A stretch of DNA of 64,000 nucleotides from the NCBI RefSeq assembly GCF_012027495.1, contig NZ_SNUK01000005.1:124001-188000 (forward strand), written 5' to 3'. Positions within the stretch are counted from its first letter, which is position 1. The number at the start of each line of letters is the position of its first letter. Position numbers and translations under genes: made by a program. Below, piece by piece: positions 17,741 to 25,878 of this stretch. The DNA is from Thermococcus sp. JdF3. GTDB taxonomy: Archaea; Methanobacteriota_B; Thermococci; Thermococcales; Thermococcaceae. The notes beneath the pieces were generated by a model, which worked only from the letters and a program-made list of their open reading frames with translations, did no database searches and had not been told where the DNA came from.

Positions 17741-18570
17741 ATGCTCCAGCTCCCCTTTTTCTTCAGGACCTCCCTCGCCCTCTCCAGTCCGAGTTTTACG
17801 CAGGTCTCCAAGGGCTCTCCCCTGGCGTAGCCGGCCAGGAAGCCGCCGGCGAAGGCGTCCCCGGCCCCAGTGGGGTCCACTATCTCATGTGGGTCTATCG
17901 AAAGGGCGGGGAACTCCTGGAACTCCCCGTCGTAAACGAGGACTCCTCTCTCGCCGCGGGTTACGACCACAATTCCTGCGCCCCACTCGTGAAGAACCCT
18001 CGCCGCCTCCTCGACACTCTCCGCGCGGGTCATAACGAGGGCCTCCCTCTCGTTTGGGAAGATGATCTCGGCACGCGAGACCACCGCCCGCAGGAGGTCC
18101 GTTTTCTCCCGGTAGTCGGCCATGTACGTCGGGTTAAAGTCCAGGCTCGTCCTCTTCCCCTCGAGCCTCTTCAGGGCCTTCAGTTGCTCCTCCGGCGGAA
18201 TGGGTGCGATGTGAAATACTTTTGCCTCCATGTACTCCTCTGGGATCTGCGTTTCACCCATATTCCTGGCAACACCCATCTCCACAGGGGCATCGACGCT
18301 CCCGTCCTCGTGGTAAATCATGTAGATGTGAATCGTCTTTCCGGGCAGGATTTGAACGCCCCTAACGTCCAGAACGGAGGAGAGCTTTTCGAGCCACTCC
18401 CGCGGAAAGTCCTCCCCCACCTTGGTGACCAGCCCGACCCTCGCCCCGGCCAGGGCGGCGGAGGTGGCCACGGCCGCCGCCGCTCCGCCCGGCAGAAGTA
18501 CCTCCTCCCTTCCGGGGAACCTTATGTGGTCAATCGAGACGTGTCCGAGGACAACCAGGTCAAGTTCCAT
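17737..18570 (-). CDS. PfkB family sugar/nucleoside kinase
   Basis: The 277-residue protein has the ribokinase-like N-terminus (LVVLGHVSIDHIRFPG), the glycine-rich GGAAAAVATSAALAGARVGLV segment and the C-terminal PfkB signature DPTGAGDAFAGGFLAGYARG (about 232-251) with the catalytic Asp in GAGD. It phosphorylates a sugar or nucleoside hydroxyl. Thermococcales have several PfkB paralogues, including cytidine kinase, ribose-1-phosphate kinase and myo-inositol kinase, and the sequence alone does not let me choose. The gene stands alone and starts at ATG 18570. Confidence 0.85.
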   Translation of the reverse strand: MELDLVVLGHVSIDHIRFPGREEVLLPGGAAAAVATSAALAGARVGLVTKVGEDFPREWLEKLSSVLDVRGVQILPGKTIHIYMIYHEDGSVDAPVEMGVARNMGETQIPEEYMEAKVFHIAPIPPEEQLKALKRLEGKRTSLDFNPTYMADYREKTDLLRAVVSRAEIIFPNEREALVMTRAESVEEAARVLHEWGAGIVVVTRGERGVLVYDGEFQEFPALSIDPHEIVDPTGAGDAFAGGFLAGYARGEPLETCVKLGLERAREVLKKKGSWSI

Positions 18571-18716
18571 TCACATCACCGCCCTCGCTTTTCATGTCAC
18601 TATGGTTTTCCGCTTAAGCCGTTTCCGGTCTGAGTAATCGAGTTCTACTCCTTCGTTTAGATGCTCATCGAAAAGGTTTAAAAGTTCGGCCTCCCAAACT
18701 CCTTCAGGTGGTTGCC

Positions 18717-20216
18717 ATGGAGAGCGTCTTCCAGAACGAAACCATCAGGGATATACTGACGAAGTACCGCAGGATATGGGCGATAAACCACGCTCAGAGC
18801 GTCCTCGGCTGGGACATGGAGGTCAACATGCCCGGGGAGGGAATCCTCGAGCGCTCCGTCGCCCAGGGCGAGCTTTCAGTGCTTTCCCAGGAGTTTCTGC
18901 TCAAACCAGATTTCGTCGAGCTCGTTGAGAAGGCCAAAGGCCTGGAGGACCTCAACGAGTACGAGCGCGGCGTCGTTCGCGTTCTGGACAGGAACATACG
19001 GATAAGCCGCTCCTTCCCGCCGGAGTTCCTCAGGGAGATGAGCGAGGTCACGAGCCAGGCCACCAAGGCCTGGGAGGAGGCCAAGAAGAGCGACGACTAC
19101 TCCAAGTTCGAGCCCTGGCTGGACAGGATAATCGATCTGGCGAAGCGCGCCGCTGAATACCTCGGCTACGAGAACGAGCCCTACGACGCTTTACTCGACC
19201 TCTTCGAGGAGGGCCTCACCACCAGGGACGTCGAGAAGATGTTCGACAAGCTGGAGAAGGAGCTAAAGCCTCTCCTCGAGAAGATAATGGAGGAGGGCAG
19301 GGTTCCCCAGAGCCACCCGCTCGAGAAGGAGAGCTATGAGCAGGCTCAGATGGAGCGCGTGAACCGCTGGATCCTTGAGAAGTTCGGCTTCCCGCTCGGC
19401 GTCCGCTCAAGGCTTGACGTTTCAGCTCACCCCTTCACGACCGAGTTCGGAATAAGGGACGTCAGGATAACTACCCGCTACGAGGGCTACGACTTCAGAA
19501 TGACCGTCCTCAGCACCGTCCACGAGTTCGGTCATGCACTCTACGAGCTCCAGCAGGACGAGAGGTTCATGTTCAGCCCGATAGTCGGGGGAGTCTCCCT
19601 TGGAATCCACGAGAGCCAGAGCCGCTTCTGGGAGAACATCATCGGCCGCTCAAGGGAGTTCGCGGGACTCATCTACCCGGTCCTGAAGGAGAACCTGCCC
19701 TTCATGGCCAACTACACGCCCGAGGACGTTTACCTGTACTTCAACATGGTCAGGCCCGACTTCATAAGGACCGAGGCGGATGTGGTCACCTACAACTTCC
19801 ACATTCTGCTCCGCTTCAAGCTCGAGAGAATGATGCTCAACGAGGGTGTCAAGGCGAAGGATTTACCGGAGCTCTGGAACGACGAGATGGAGAACCTCCT
19901 CGGCATAAGGCCGAAGACCTACCGTGAGGGAATCCTCCAGGACATTCACTGGGCCCACGGAACGATAGGCTACTTCCCGACCTACAGCATAGGAACGCTC
20001 CTCTCGGCGCAGATATACTACCACATGAAGCGCGATATCCCGGACTTCGAGGAGAAGGTGGCCAACGCGGAGTTCGAGCCGATAAAGGCCTGGCTCCGCG
20101 AGAGAATCCACAGGCACGGAAGCATCTACCCGCCGAAGGAGCTTCTCAGGAAGGCCATCGGCGAGGAGCTGGACCCGGAGTACTTCATCAGGTGGGTGCG
20201 GGAGAGGTACCTTTGA
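18717..20216 (+). CDS. M32 metallocarboxypeptidase
   Basis: ATG 18717 lies five bases after AGGTGGT, giving 499 residues, the length known for the Pyrococcus furiosus enzyme. The zinc motif HEFGH is at residues 269-273, followed by IHESQSRFWEN, which supplies the third zinc ligand Glu. The rest is helical and aligns with the long substrate groove of this family. The cytoplasmic enzyme removes most C-terminal amino acids from peptides. A TATA-like GGTTTAAAAG is at 18674-18683. Confidence 0.95.
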   Translation: MESVFQNETIRDILTKYRRIWAINHAQSVLGWDMEVNMPGEGILERSVAQGELSVLSQEFLLKPDFVELVEKAKGLEDLNEYERGVVRVLDRNIRISRSFPPEFLREMSEVTSQATKAWEEAKKSDDYSKFEPWLDRIIDLAKRAAEYLGYENEPYDALLDLFEEGLTTRDVEKMFDKLEKELKPLLEKIMEEGRVPQSHPLEKESYEQAQMERVNRWILEKFGFPLGVRSRLDVSAHPFTTEFGIRDVRITTRYEGYDFRMTVLSTVHEFGHALYELQQDERFMFSPIVGGVSLGIHESQSRFWENIIGRSREFAGLIYPVLKENLPFMANYTPEDVYLYFNMVRPDFIRTEADVVTYNFHILLRFKLERMMLNEGVKAKDLPELWNDEMENLLGIRPKTYREGILQDIHWAHGTIGYFPTYSIGTLLSAQIYYHMKRDIPDFEEKVANAEFEPIKAWLRERIHRHGSIYPPKELLRKAIGEELDPEYFIRWVRERYL

Positions 20217-20225
20217 CCTCTCTTT

Positions 20226-20309
20226 TTAACTTTTCAGAAATGCCTTCAAATCCTCTTCTGTCAGTGGGGGATAGTTCTCTATTATTTCCTCAAATGTCCA
20301 TCCATTGGT
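20226..20309 (-). pseudogene. Remnant of a DUF433-family antitoxin gene
   Basis: On the minus strand this short stretch encodes NGWTFEEIIENYPPLTEED and a few further residues to a stop. This is the characteristic C-terminal helix pair of DUF433 antitoxins, which normally pair with PIN-like DUF5615 toxins. Only the tail of the gene is present; the element is broken and no partner is visible. It lies between the carboxypeptidase and the AT-rich nuclease-like gene. Confidence 0.6.
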
Positions 20310-20344
20310 TTGTATCTACGCACGAAGTCTTAATTATGTTTCCT

Positions 20345-21559
20345 CTACTCTTTCCACGTTCCAATAATGTTCCTTATCACTTCCTGGAACTCATTCTCCC
20401 CGGGTTTGTTTGGAAATACCTGCTCTATTACCTTGTACCCCTCACGTTCGAGTTTGTGCATGTAGTGAGCTGGCATCTTATCAATCGCCGCCACAATAAA
20501 CTTAATGTTCCCAAAAGTTTCGGGAAACTTGGCTCTATACTCTAGGAGCTGTTTTAGGTCGTTCTGGGTCATCTCAACCTTCGCGTCTATTAGAACTGCT
20601 CTATTAGGTGGATTTTCGAGGATATCCTTCCTTGAGTGGTACTCTCCTTTGAAAATCATGATGTCGGGTTTCACATGGATTCTTTTGGAGGAGCGCATCG
20701 ATGCAAGAACTTTCATGGCTTCTGCATAAGTTCTGGGGAGTTTTACTCCAATAATTTTCTCAGCTTCTTCGTATTCGCCGTTTGCTATTCTCTTTGCGGC
20801 CTCGTCAATTATCAGCCAGAAACGGCCCCACACTACTTTAGTCCAATCTTTTATTGAGAACTGGTACCACACAGTAACTGGTGGGTTTAAATTGCTTCCC
20901 ACCAGTGTTGGCCAGTCCTTGTGCGTTATCTGAAGTGTCCTCTCCTCTGGAGTTTCCTTGAGCATAGCGTCAATAACGAGCATCAGAACATAGAGTTCAT
21001 GTGCAAACCGGATTTTCTCCTTTAGAGACCTTGTTCTGCTCCTTGGATTTGGAAAGACCAGCGAGTTGAACTTTGCCAGTTCAGGATTCTCGTGAACTTC
21101 CTCGCCCCTTGCTCCCCTTATGTGAACCTCCAGATTTAGCCTCTTTTCTGTCTCCCATACCTTCTTGATGAGCGGCGGAGCCTTTCTCTCGTATTCGTTG
21201 ATGGCCTGATTCTCGCTTCCAAGGATTTCAAATTCGTATCTTCCAAGAATTTCTCTGTTTCGGGAGAGCTCCTGACTGATAGTTTTCGTCTGGAGGTTTA
21301 TCCTGTAAATCTTGGGATAGAAATGCCCTCTGTTCGAGAAACTAAACTCAACGAGTTCAATTTCTTCTCCAAAAACCTTTTCTGCTTCTTCTATCGAAAT
21401 GTCATACGTAATTTCCTCATCTTCCTTCCTGGAAGGTCTGAAAAGTTTGGAAATGTGCATCAGTTTGGAGTCCATGACGATGTAAGTGTAATCCCCTCCC
21501 CGGGAGCTTTTGTAAGTTTCTCTCACCGCGATATGGTCATTTTCTAACTTGATGGCCAT
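20345..21559 (-). CDS. Unrecognised protein with C-terminal PD-(D/E)XK-like nuclease signature
   Basis: The 404-residue protein starts at ATG 21559 (GGAGG nearby). The N-terminal half (1-150) is beta-rich and charged. The middle (170-290) is helical and contains KDWPTLVGSNLNPPVTVWYQ. Near the C-terminus, KPDIMIF (Asp299) is followed by VLIDAKVE (Asp325, Lys327) and QNDLKQLLEYR. This is the spacing of a PD-(D/E)XK metal-dependent nuclease, with Asp in place of the common Glu and a downstream Gln. The gene is AT-richer than its neighbours and sits among toxin-antitoxin remains and a tnpB element, so it was probably acquired. A role in defence or DNA cleavage is inferred; I do not recognise the family. 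Confidence 0.75.
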   Translation of the reverse strand: MAIKLENDHIAVRETYKSSRGGDYTYIVMDSKLMHISKLFRPSRKEDEEITYDISIEEAEKVFGEEIELVEFSFSNRGHFYPKIYRINLQTKTISQELSRNREILGRYEFEILGSENQAINEYERKAPPLIKKVWETEKRLNLEVHIRGARGEEVHENPELAKFNSLVFPNPRSRTRSLKEKIRFAHELYVLMLVIDAMLKETPEERTLQITHKDWPTLVGSNLNPPVTVWYQFSIKDWTKVVWGRFWLIIDEAAKRIANGEYEEAEKIIGVKLPRTYAEAMKVLASMRSSKRIHVKPDIMIFKGEYHSRKDILENPPNRAVLIDAKVEMTQNDLKQLLEYRAKFPETFGNIKFIVAAIDKMPAHYMHKLEREGYKVIEQVFPNKPGENEFQEVIRNIIGTWKE

Positions 21560-21656
21560 TTTGCCTCCCCTCTTGGTTAAAGCATATCAATTTTTAATGT
21601 TTTCAGGGGGAATAATGCGTAAATATGATGCATGCACACAATGTATTGGTGAGAGC

Positions 21657-21875
21657 ATGGTTAAGACGATAACGATTTCGGACGATGTTTACAATGAACT
21701 CGTCCGGATTAAGGGCAAGAAATCTTTCAGTGAACTGTTTCGGGAGCTCTTAAGGGAGAGAAAGGGAAACGTCGACGCTCTGCGCCACCTGCGCGGCATA
21801 TTGAGTGAGGAGGAGTACCGGGAAACAAAGAGGAAGCTCAAAGAGATCGAGGAGGAGTTTGAAAAATGGGGGTAG
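21657..21875 (+). CDS. vapB: VapB-type antitoxin
   Basis: ATG 21657 follows GGTGAG; the open frame extends to 21549 but without signals. The 72-residue product (MVKTITISDDVYNELVRIKG) has the N-terminal strand and helices of DUF217/COG1753 antitoxins and an acidic helical tail that normally wraps the toxin. The fragment of its toxin partner begins at the end of this gene, overlapping slightly. The antitoxin itself looks complete. Confidence 0.82.
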   Translation: MVKTITISDDVYNELVRIKGKKSFSELFRELLRERKGNVDALRHLRGILSEEEYRETKRKLKEIEEEFEKWG

Positions 21876-21999
21876 TCCTTGACTTTTCTCTCTTCTCAAG
21901 TCTCGTCCTTTAGGGCGGGGATGCAATAAACAACCCAACCGGCTTTTCATCAGGAAAGCAATACTTTTTTAAAGCTTAAAATTCATACCACAGCTTAAG

Positions 22000-23319
22000 A
22001 TGAGACGTTCGGTAACGGTCAAACTCCAGCCCTCGAAGGAGCAAGAGAAAATTCTTTTCCAGTTAGCCCACACAACAGCAATAATCTGGAATAAACTCAA
22101 CTACGAAAGACTCAAGCAGTTCAAGGAGTTTGGTAAAATAGACTTTGGAACCACCGAGAAGGAGGCATATCACTCTTTCAAAGACTGGATTGGTGGTTCA
22201 ACAGTCCAGCAAATCTGTCGCAAGAACGCGGAAGCATGGCGTTCATTCTTCTCCCTCAGTAAAAAGAAAAAGAAGGGGGAACTCCCCGACTGGTTCAAGC
22301 CAAGACCACCAAAGTTCATCAGAGAGAAGAACGGGCGAAAACTCTTCGTTATTCCGCTTAGAAACGACCAATACAGGATTAAGGATAACGTCATCGAGTT
22401 GAGGAGGCTCGGGAAGTTCAGGAAACTGGAAATTCAATTCAAGGGGAGAATACACTTGCGAGGCAAGCAGGGGCGGTTAGAGATAACTTACGACGAGGTA
22501 AAGCGTAAATGGTATGCTCACGTTAGTTTCACTGTCGAGGAAAAACTTGAGGGTGAGGAGGGGGTTAAACTCCCGAGGAAACCAAAGGGCAACCTCTCAG
22601 CCGGAATAGACTTGGGAGTGAACAATTTAATGGCCGTTTATGTCGAGAGTGGAGAAAGCTTTCTCGTGAACGGGAGGCCGTTAAAGAGTATTGACTTCTA
22701 CTGGCAGAAGAAGATTGGGGAGTATCAGTCAAAACTCAACAAGTCCGGAGCCAAAACGAGCAGAAAGCTCAAAAGAATGCACGAGAGGGCTAAACTTCAG
22801 GCCAAACACTACATTAACACGGCAGTTAGACAAACCGTTAGAAAACTCTATGATTTGGGAGTTTCTAAAATCGTTGTTGGCTACCCGAAGGGAATAGCCC
22901 GGAACTCCGATAAGGGCAGGAAGCAGAATTTCCTCCTCTCTCACGTGTGGCGGTTTAATTACGTTATTAAACGCTTGAAGGAAGTTGCTGAAGAGTATGG
23001 TATTCAGGTTTTGGTTGTTAGTGAGGCTTTCACTTCTCAAACGTGCCCTCTCTGTGGCCAACGCCATTCTAACGCTCGTTTTGTTCGTGGGTTATTTAAG
23101 TGCCACAGAGAGGGCGTTGTAATGAATGCTGACTTGGTTGGGGCGTTTAACATTTTGAAGAAAGTGGTAAAAACCATAACCCCAAGTCTGGAGGGTCTTA
23201 AGGCCTTCCGGATGAGGGGTAATGGGGGGAAGGCCCTCCCCGAGGGGTTCGAAGAATCCTCTTCGAGGGTTATCCTGATGAGAACCCCTCAAACCTCCCC
23301 GTCACTGGCGAGGGGTTAA
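22000..23319 (+). CDS. tnpB: TnpB RNA-guided nuclease of IS605-type element (copy 1)
   Basis: The 439-residue protein has an N-terminal helical REC/WED-like region starting MRRSVTVKLQPSKEQEKIL. The RuvC domain contains AGIDLGVNNLMAVY (Asp, about residue 205), VVSEAFTSQTCPLCG (Glu, about 341) and NADLVGAFNIL (Asp, near 371). All three catalytic acids are present, so the enzyme looks intact. The zinc-binding segment has CPLC but only one Cys on the other side (FKCHREG), where most relatives have two. TnpB cuts DNA guided by an RNA made from the element's right end, favouring its retention. A TATA-like TTTTTTAAAGC lies at 21965-21975. Confidence 0.93.
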   Translation: MRRSVTVKLQPSKEQEKILFQLAHTTAIIWNKLNYERLKQFKEFGKIDFGTTEKEAYHSFKDWIGGSTVQQICRKNAEAWRSFFSLSKKKKKGELPDWFKPRPPKFIREKNGRKLFVIPLRNDQYRIKDNVIELRRLGKFRKLEIQFKGRIHLRGKQGRLEITYDEVKRKWYAHVSFTVEEKLEGEEGVKLPRKPKGNLSAGIDLGVNNLMAVYVESGESFLVNGRPLKSIDFYWQKKIGEYQSKLNKSGAKTSRKLKRMHERAKLQAKHYINTAVRQTVRKLYDLGVSKIVVGYPKGIARNSDKGRKQNFLLSHVWRFNYVIKRLKEVAEEYGIQVLVVSEAFTSQTCPLCGQRHSNARFVRGLFKCHREGVVMNADLVGAFNILKKVVKTITPSLEGLKAFRMRGNGGKALPEGFEESSSRVILMRTPQTSPSLARG

Positions 23320-23360
23320 TTCACTGGAACCCCCGCCCTGAAGGGCGGGGAGGAGGTCAG
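23320..23360 (+). ncRNA. Putative right-end guide RNA (omega/reRNA) region of copy 1
   Basis: In IS605-type elements the TnpB guide RNA covers the tnpB 3' end and the right end, with the guide taken from the flanking DNA. Here the strong hairpin at 23331-23350 and the terminal GAGGAGGTCAG would form its conserved end, and the guide would start about 23361. This is inferred from family knowledge; the 5' end cannot be set. Confidence 0.45.
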
Positions 23361-23702
23361 ACAAATGTGATAATAGAAATCGCTAGGGATAACGAGGAAG
23401 TCTTTGAAAAAGTCACGGCTTTGGACAACACCTTCTACATAACCTCGATATCAAGTTCGAAATCCTTGTCGGGATGCCTAAAAAAGATGAACTCATATGA
23501 CTTGAAACGCTCATCGAGCTCCCCTTTGATGGGAAATGCGCCGAAATAGCCTCGTATCTCCATAAAAAACTGCGGGAAAAGGGAAGTCCCATGTCCTTTA
23601 GGGACCTGTTCATAGCATCAATTGCGATTGTTAATGGCCTGCCGGTAATAACCTTGGACAGCGACTTTGAGGTTTTGAAGGAATTGGGCTTTGAAGTTCA
23701 CA

Positions 23703-24050
23703 TCATTTAGGCTCTCCAACCCACGCCCCAGGTTCGACCTCTATCGCCGCCACCCCGTACTTCCTCTCCTTTTCCTCCGAGTAGAAGCGGCGGTACACCT
23801 TAACACCGTCCTCGACGCTCCCCACTCCCGGGAGGACGTTCTCAATGCCCTCCTTCTCCAGCATCTCCCTGAAGGAGGAGTAAACCCTCACGTCCTTCAC
23901 GACGCACACCAGCTTGTTCTCGAAGATTATCTCGTCTCCCGGCCTGATTCCCTGCCTCTTCTCGTCGTAAAGCCTGCCTTCAATCCTCTTCCTTCCCTCG
24001 GCTATCGCCTTCAGGTACTCCTCCTGGAGCCCCATCCTCCACGTCGCCAC
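23703..24050 (-). CDS. ASCH domain protein
   Basis: GTG 24050 follows GGAGGTGA with a six-base gap; ATG 24035 is an alternative. The product has 115 residues. It shows the ASCH layout, a PUA-like beta-barrel: LKAIAEGRKRIEGRLYDEK, then RPGDEIIFEN, then VKDVRVYSSFREMLEKEG, and a conserved C-terminal RFYSEEKERKYGVAAIEVEP. ASCH proteins bind or process RNA or modified nucleosides; one bacterial member hydrolyses N4-acetylcytidine. The function here is not determined. Its stop overlaps the end of the broken vapC. Confidence 0.85.
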   Translation of the reverse strand: MATWRMGLQEEYLKAIAEGRKRIEGRLYDEKRQGIRPGDEIIFENKLVCVVKDVRVYSSFREMLEKEGIENVLPGVGSVEDGVKVYRRFYSEEKERKYGVAAIEVEPGAWVGEPK

Positions 24051-24062
24051 CCTTTCACCTCC

Positions 24063-25175
24063 TCAGACGAGGTAGCGAACGATGCTCGGGCTTATCCTTA
24101 TTAGCTTTGCGAGGAGTTTTGGCCTCCTGAGTATCGCCTTCGCGGTCTTCACGTGGTCGTCAAAGTCGGCCTGCCCTTCTATGACCTCCTTCGCCTCCGC
24201 GCTTCCGAGAACCTCAAAGACGCGCTCGATGTTCTCCTGGCTCATTCCCCTGAAAATCTTCCTGAAGCGCAGTCCGAAGCTTATCTGATTCCGTATTTCC
24301 CGGCAGAGCCTCTCGTACTCAGCCAGCTTCCCCACCATCAGGGCTTCCCTGAGGGCACGGGCGCAGAGCATCCCGAAGACGATTCCCCCCGCGGTGGTCG
24401 GCTTTATCTGCAGTGCCGCGTCCCCGAGCAGTGCCACGTTGCCCCTCACCCACGGCTTTCTCCAGCCGAAACCAACCGAACCCGCCTTGAACTCGACTAT
24501 GGAGGTGGGCTTGAGCATCCTCACCCGGAGGAAGCGGTTGAGGGCCTCGATGCTCCCGAGGGTTCCGACCCTCGCCAGCCCCTCGTTCACCGGCGCCACC
24601 CACATGAAGAAGTCCCCGTTCATGTCCTTGTTCACCCAGACCTCAACGAAGTCCTTCCTGAACTCCCCAACGACCTCCACCTCATAGCCGCTCAGGAACT
24701 CCGCGTCCGTCCTGGCCCCGATGGCTTTGGCAACGGCACTGTTAACGCCGTCCGCCCCAACGTAGAAGCTTGCCTCAACTTCGAGGGTTTCTCCCAGGTG
24801 CTGGAGCACGGCTTTCCCGTTCCTGAACCCCTTGAAAGTCGTGGCCATGTAGTATTCCACACCCCTCCGAGCGGCCCTTTCGGCCAGGCTCTTCTCCAGG
24901 GCTTTCCTGTCCACAAGGTATGCCTGGGAGGTCTTCCTCTCTATTTCAAAGCTCTGAATCCGTGAGTAGAACACCGCACCGCGGAGTTCGTTTATTACAG
25001 CCTCCTCAGGGAGGCCAAGCCTCTCGTAGTTCGCCGCCCCGATGATGCCCGTGCAGGCTTTACCTCCAAACGCACCTTTCTTTTCGACTACAGCGACGCT
25101 GAAGTCCCTGGCGAGCAGGTTCGCAAGGTAGTTGCCCGCGGGCCCGCCACCAATGATGAGAACATCGTACTTCAT
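24063..25175 (-). CDS. FAD-dependent geranylgeranyl-reductase-family oxidoreductase
   Basis: ATG 25175 with GGGGTGAG upstream gives 370 residues; the frame is open further to 25430 without signals. The N-terminus is a dinucleotide-binding fold (MKYDVLIIGGGPAGNYLA). It is followed by EKKGAFGGKACTGIIG, a Cys-containing motif typical of digeranylgeranylglycerophospholipid reductases, and by GADGVNSAVAKAIG and the FAD-ribityl motif NVALLGDAALQIKPTTAGGI (about 262-281). The family saturates isoprenoid chains of archaeal lipids. Thermococcales have several paralogues, so the exact substrate is uncertain. It lies 12 bases upstream of the ASCH gene. Confidence 0.83.
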   Translation of the reverse strand: MKYDVLIIGGGPAGNYLANLLARDFSVAVVEKKGAFGGKACTGIIGAANYERLGLPEEAVINELRGAVFYSRIQSFEIERKTSQAYLVDRKALEKSLAERAARRGVEYYMATTFKGFRNGKAVLQHLGETLEVEASFYVGADGVNSAVAKAIGARTDAEFLSGYEVEVVGEFRKDFVEVWVNKDMNGDFFMWVAPVNEGLARVGTLGSIEALNRFLRVRMLKPTSIVEFKAGSVGFGWRKPWVRGNVALLGDAALQIKPTTAGGIVFGMLCARALREALMVGKLAEYERLCREIRNQISFGLRFRKIFRGMSQENIERVFEVLGSAEAKEVIEGQADFDDHVKTAKAILRRPKLLAKLIRISPSIVRYLV

Positions 25176-25236
25176 CCTCACCCCTCGTCCGAAGTAGTTT
25201 TTAAACCCTAAAAACCTAACCTTCCCGGTGATTGAG

Positions 25237-25839
25237 ATGAAGGTTCTCATAACAGGTTTTGAACCCTTTGGGGGAGAGGAGATAAACCCGTCATGGAAGG
25301 CGGTTGAGCGGCTTCCGGAGAGTATAGGCGGGGCGAGGCTGATAAAACACAGGCTGCCGGTGACCTTCAGGGGAGTCAGGGAGATTCTGCCGAGGCTCAT
25401 CGTGGAGGAGCGCCCCGATGTGGTCATCATGACGGGTCAGGCTGGGGGACGGCCCAACGTGACCGTTGAAAGGGTTGCGATAAACGTGATGGACAGCAAG
25501 ATGCCGGACAACGAGGGCTTTGCCCCCGAGGACGAGCCGGTCTTTGAGGGCGCCCCGGCCGCGTACTTCGCGACGCTCCCCATAAAGGCCATCGTTGCTG
25601 CCCTTCGGAGAGAGAACATACCTGCGGCGGTCTCCAACACCGCCGGCACCTACGTCTGCAACGCGGCCATGTTCACGGCGCTCCACACGATAGCCGTTGC
25701 AGGGATGGAAACTAGAGCTGGCTTCATCCATGTGCCCTTTATCCACGAGCAGGCCCTGGAAAAGCCGAGGCCCTCTATGGCCCTGGAAACCATAACGCGG
25801 GCATTTGAGGTCGCCGTTAGGACCTCGCTTGAGGTCTGA
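25237..25839 (+). CDS. pcp: Pyrrolidone-carboxylate (pyroglutamyl) peptidase
   Basis: ATG 25237 follows GGTGAT, giving 200 residues. The sequence starts MKVLITGFEPFGGEEINPSW, the family signature. The catalytic triad can be placed as Glu79 (VTVERVAIN), Cys141 (GTYVCNAAMF) and His165 (GFIHVPFIHEQ). The cytoplasmic cysteine peptidase removes N-terminal pyroglutamate from peptides. It is shorter than the P. furiosus enzyme by only a few residues. It is transcribed divergently from the FAD reductase gene. Confidence 0.96.
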   Translation: MKVLITGFEPFGGEEINPSWKAVERLPESIGGARLIKHRLPVTFRGVREILPRLIVEERPDVVIMTGQAGGRPNVTVERVAINVMDSKMPDNEGFAPEDEPVFEGAPAAYFATLPIKAIVAALRRENIPAAVSNTAGTYVCNAAMFTALHTIAVAGMETRAGFIHVPFIHEQALEKPRPSMALETITRAFEVAVRTSLEV

Positions 25840-25843
25840 AACC

Positions 25844-25853
25844 TTTTTAAATC
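25844..25853 (+). promoter_or_regulatory. TATA box of the DUF460 gene
   Basis: TTTTTAAATC lies about 26-35 bases before ATG 25879. No ribosome binding site is seen, so the gene is probably leaderless. Confidence 0.55.
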
Positions 25854-25878
25854 CTCTTTCCTACCCCCTACAAAGCCC

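Larger units (their letters stand above)
21899..23360 (+). mobile_element. IS605-type element carrying tnpB only (copy 1)
   Basis: The left end contains a hairpin-forming CGTCC-TTTA-GGGCG (21904-21917), followed by GATGCAATAAACAACCCAAC, shared almost exactly with copy 2 (47272-49151). The right end has the perfect hairpin CCCCGCCC-TGAA-GGGCGGGG (23331-23350) and finishes GAGGAGGTCAG. There is no tnpA, so this is a tnpB-only derivative that would need a transposase in trans, for example from copy 2. Exact borders are estimated from the shared sequence. It lies within a broken vapC gene. Confidence 0.85.
21866..23710 (+). pseudogene. Broken VapC (PIN) toxin gene, split by a tnpB element
   Basis: A few residues of a PIN-domain start follow the antitoxin. 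The rest, including a recognisable PIN C-terminus (VITLDSDFEVLKELGFEV), lies beyond the IS605-type element at about 21899-23360. The gene is a fossil: it is interrupted by the transposon and carries further damage, roughly two or three breaks in all. The distal part still resembles other VapC proteins clearly, so the decay looks recent. Confidence 0.75.
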
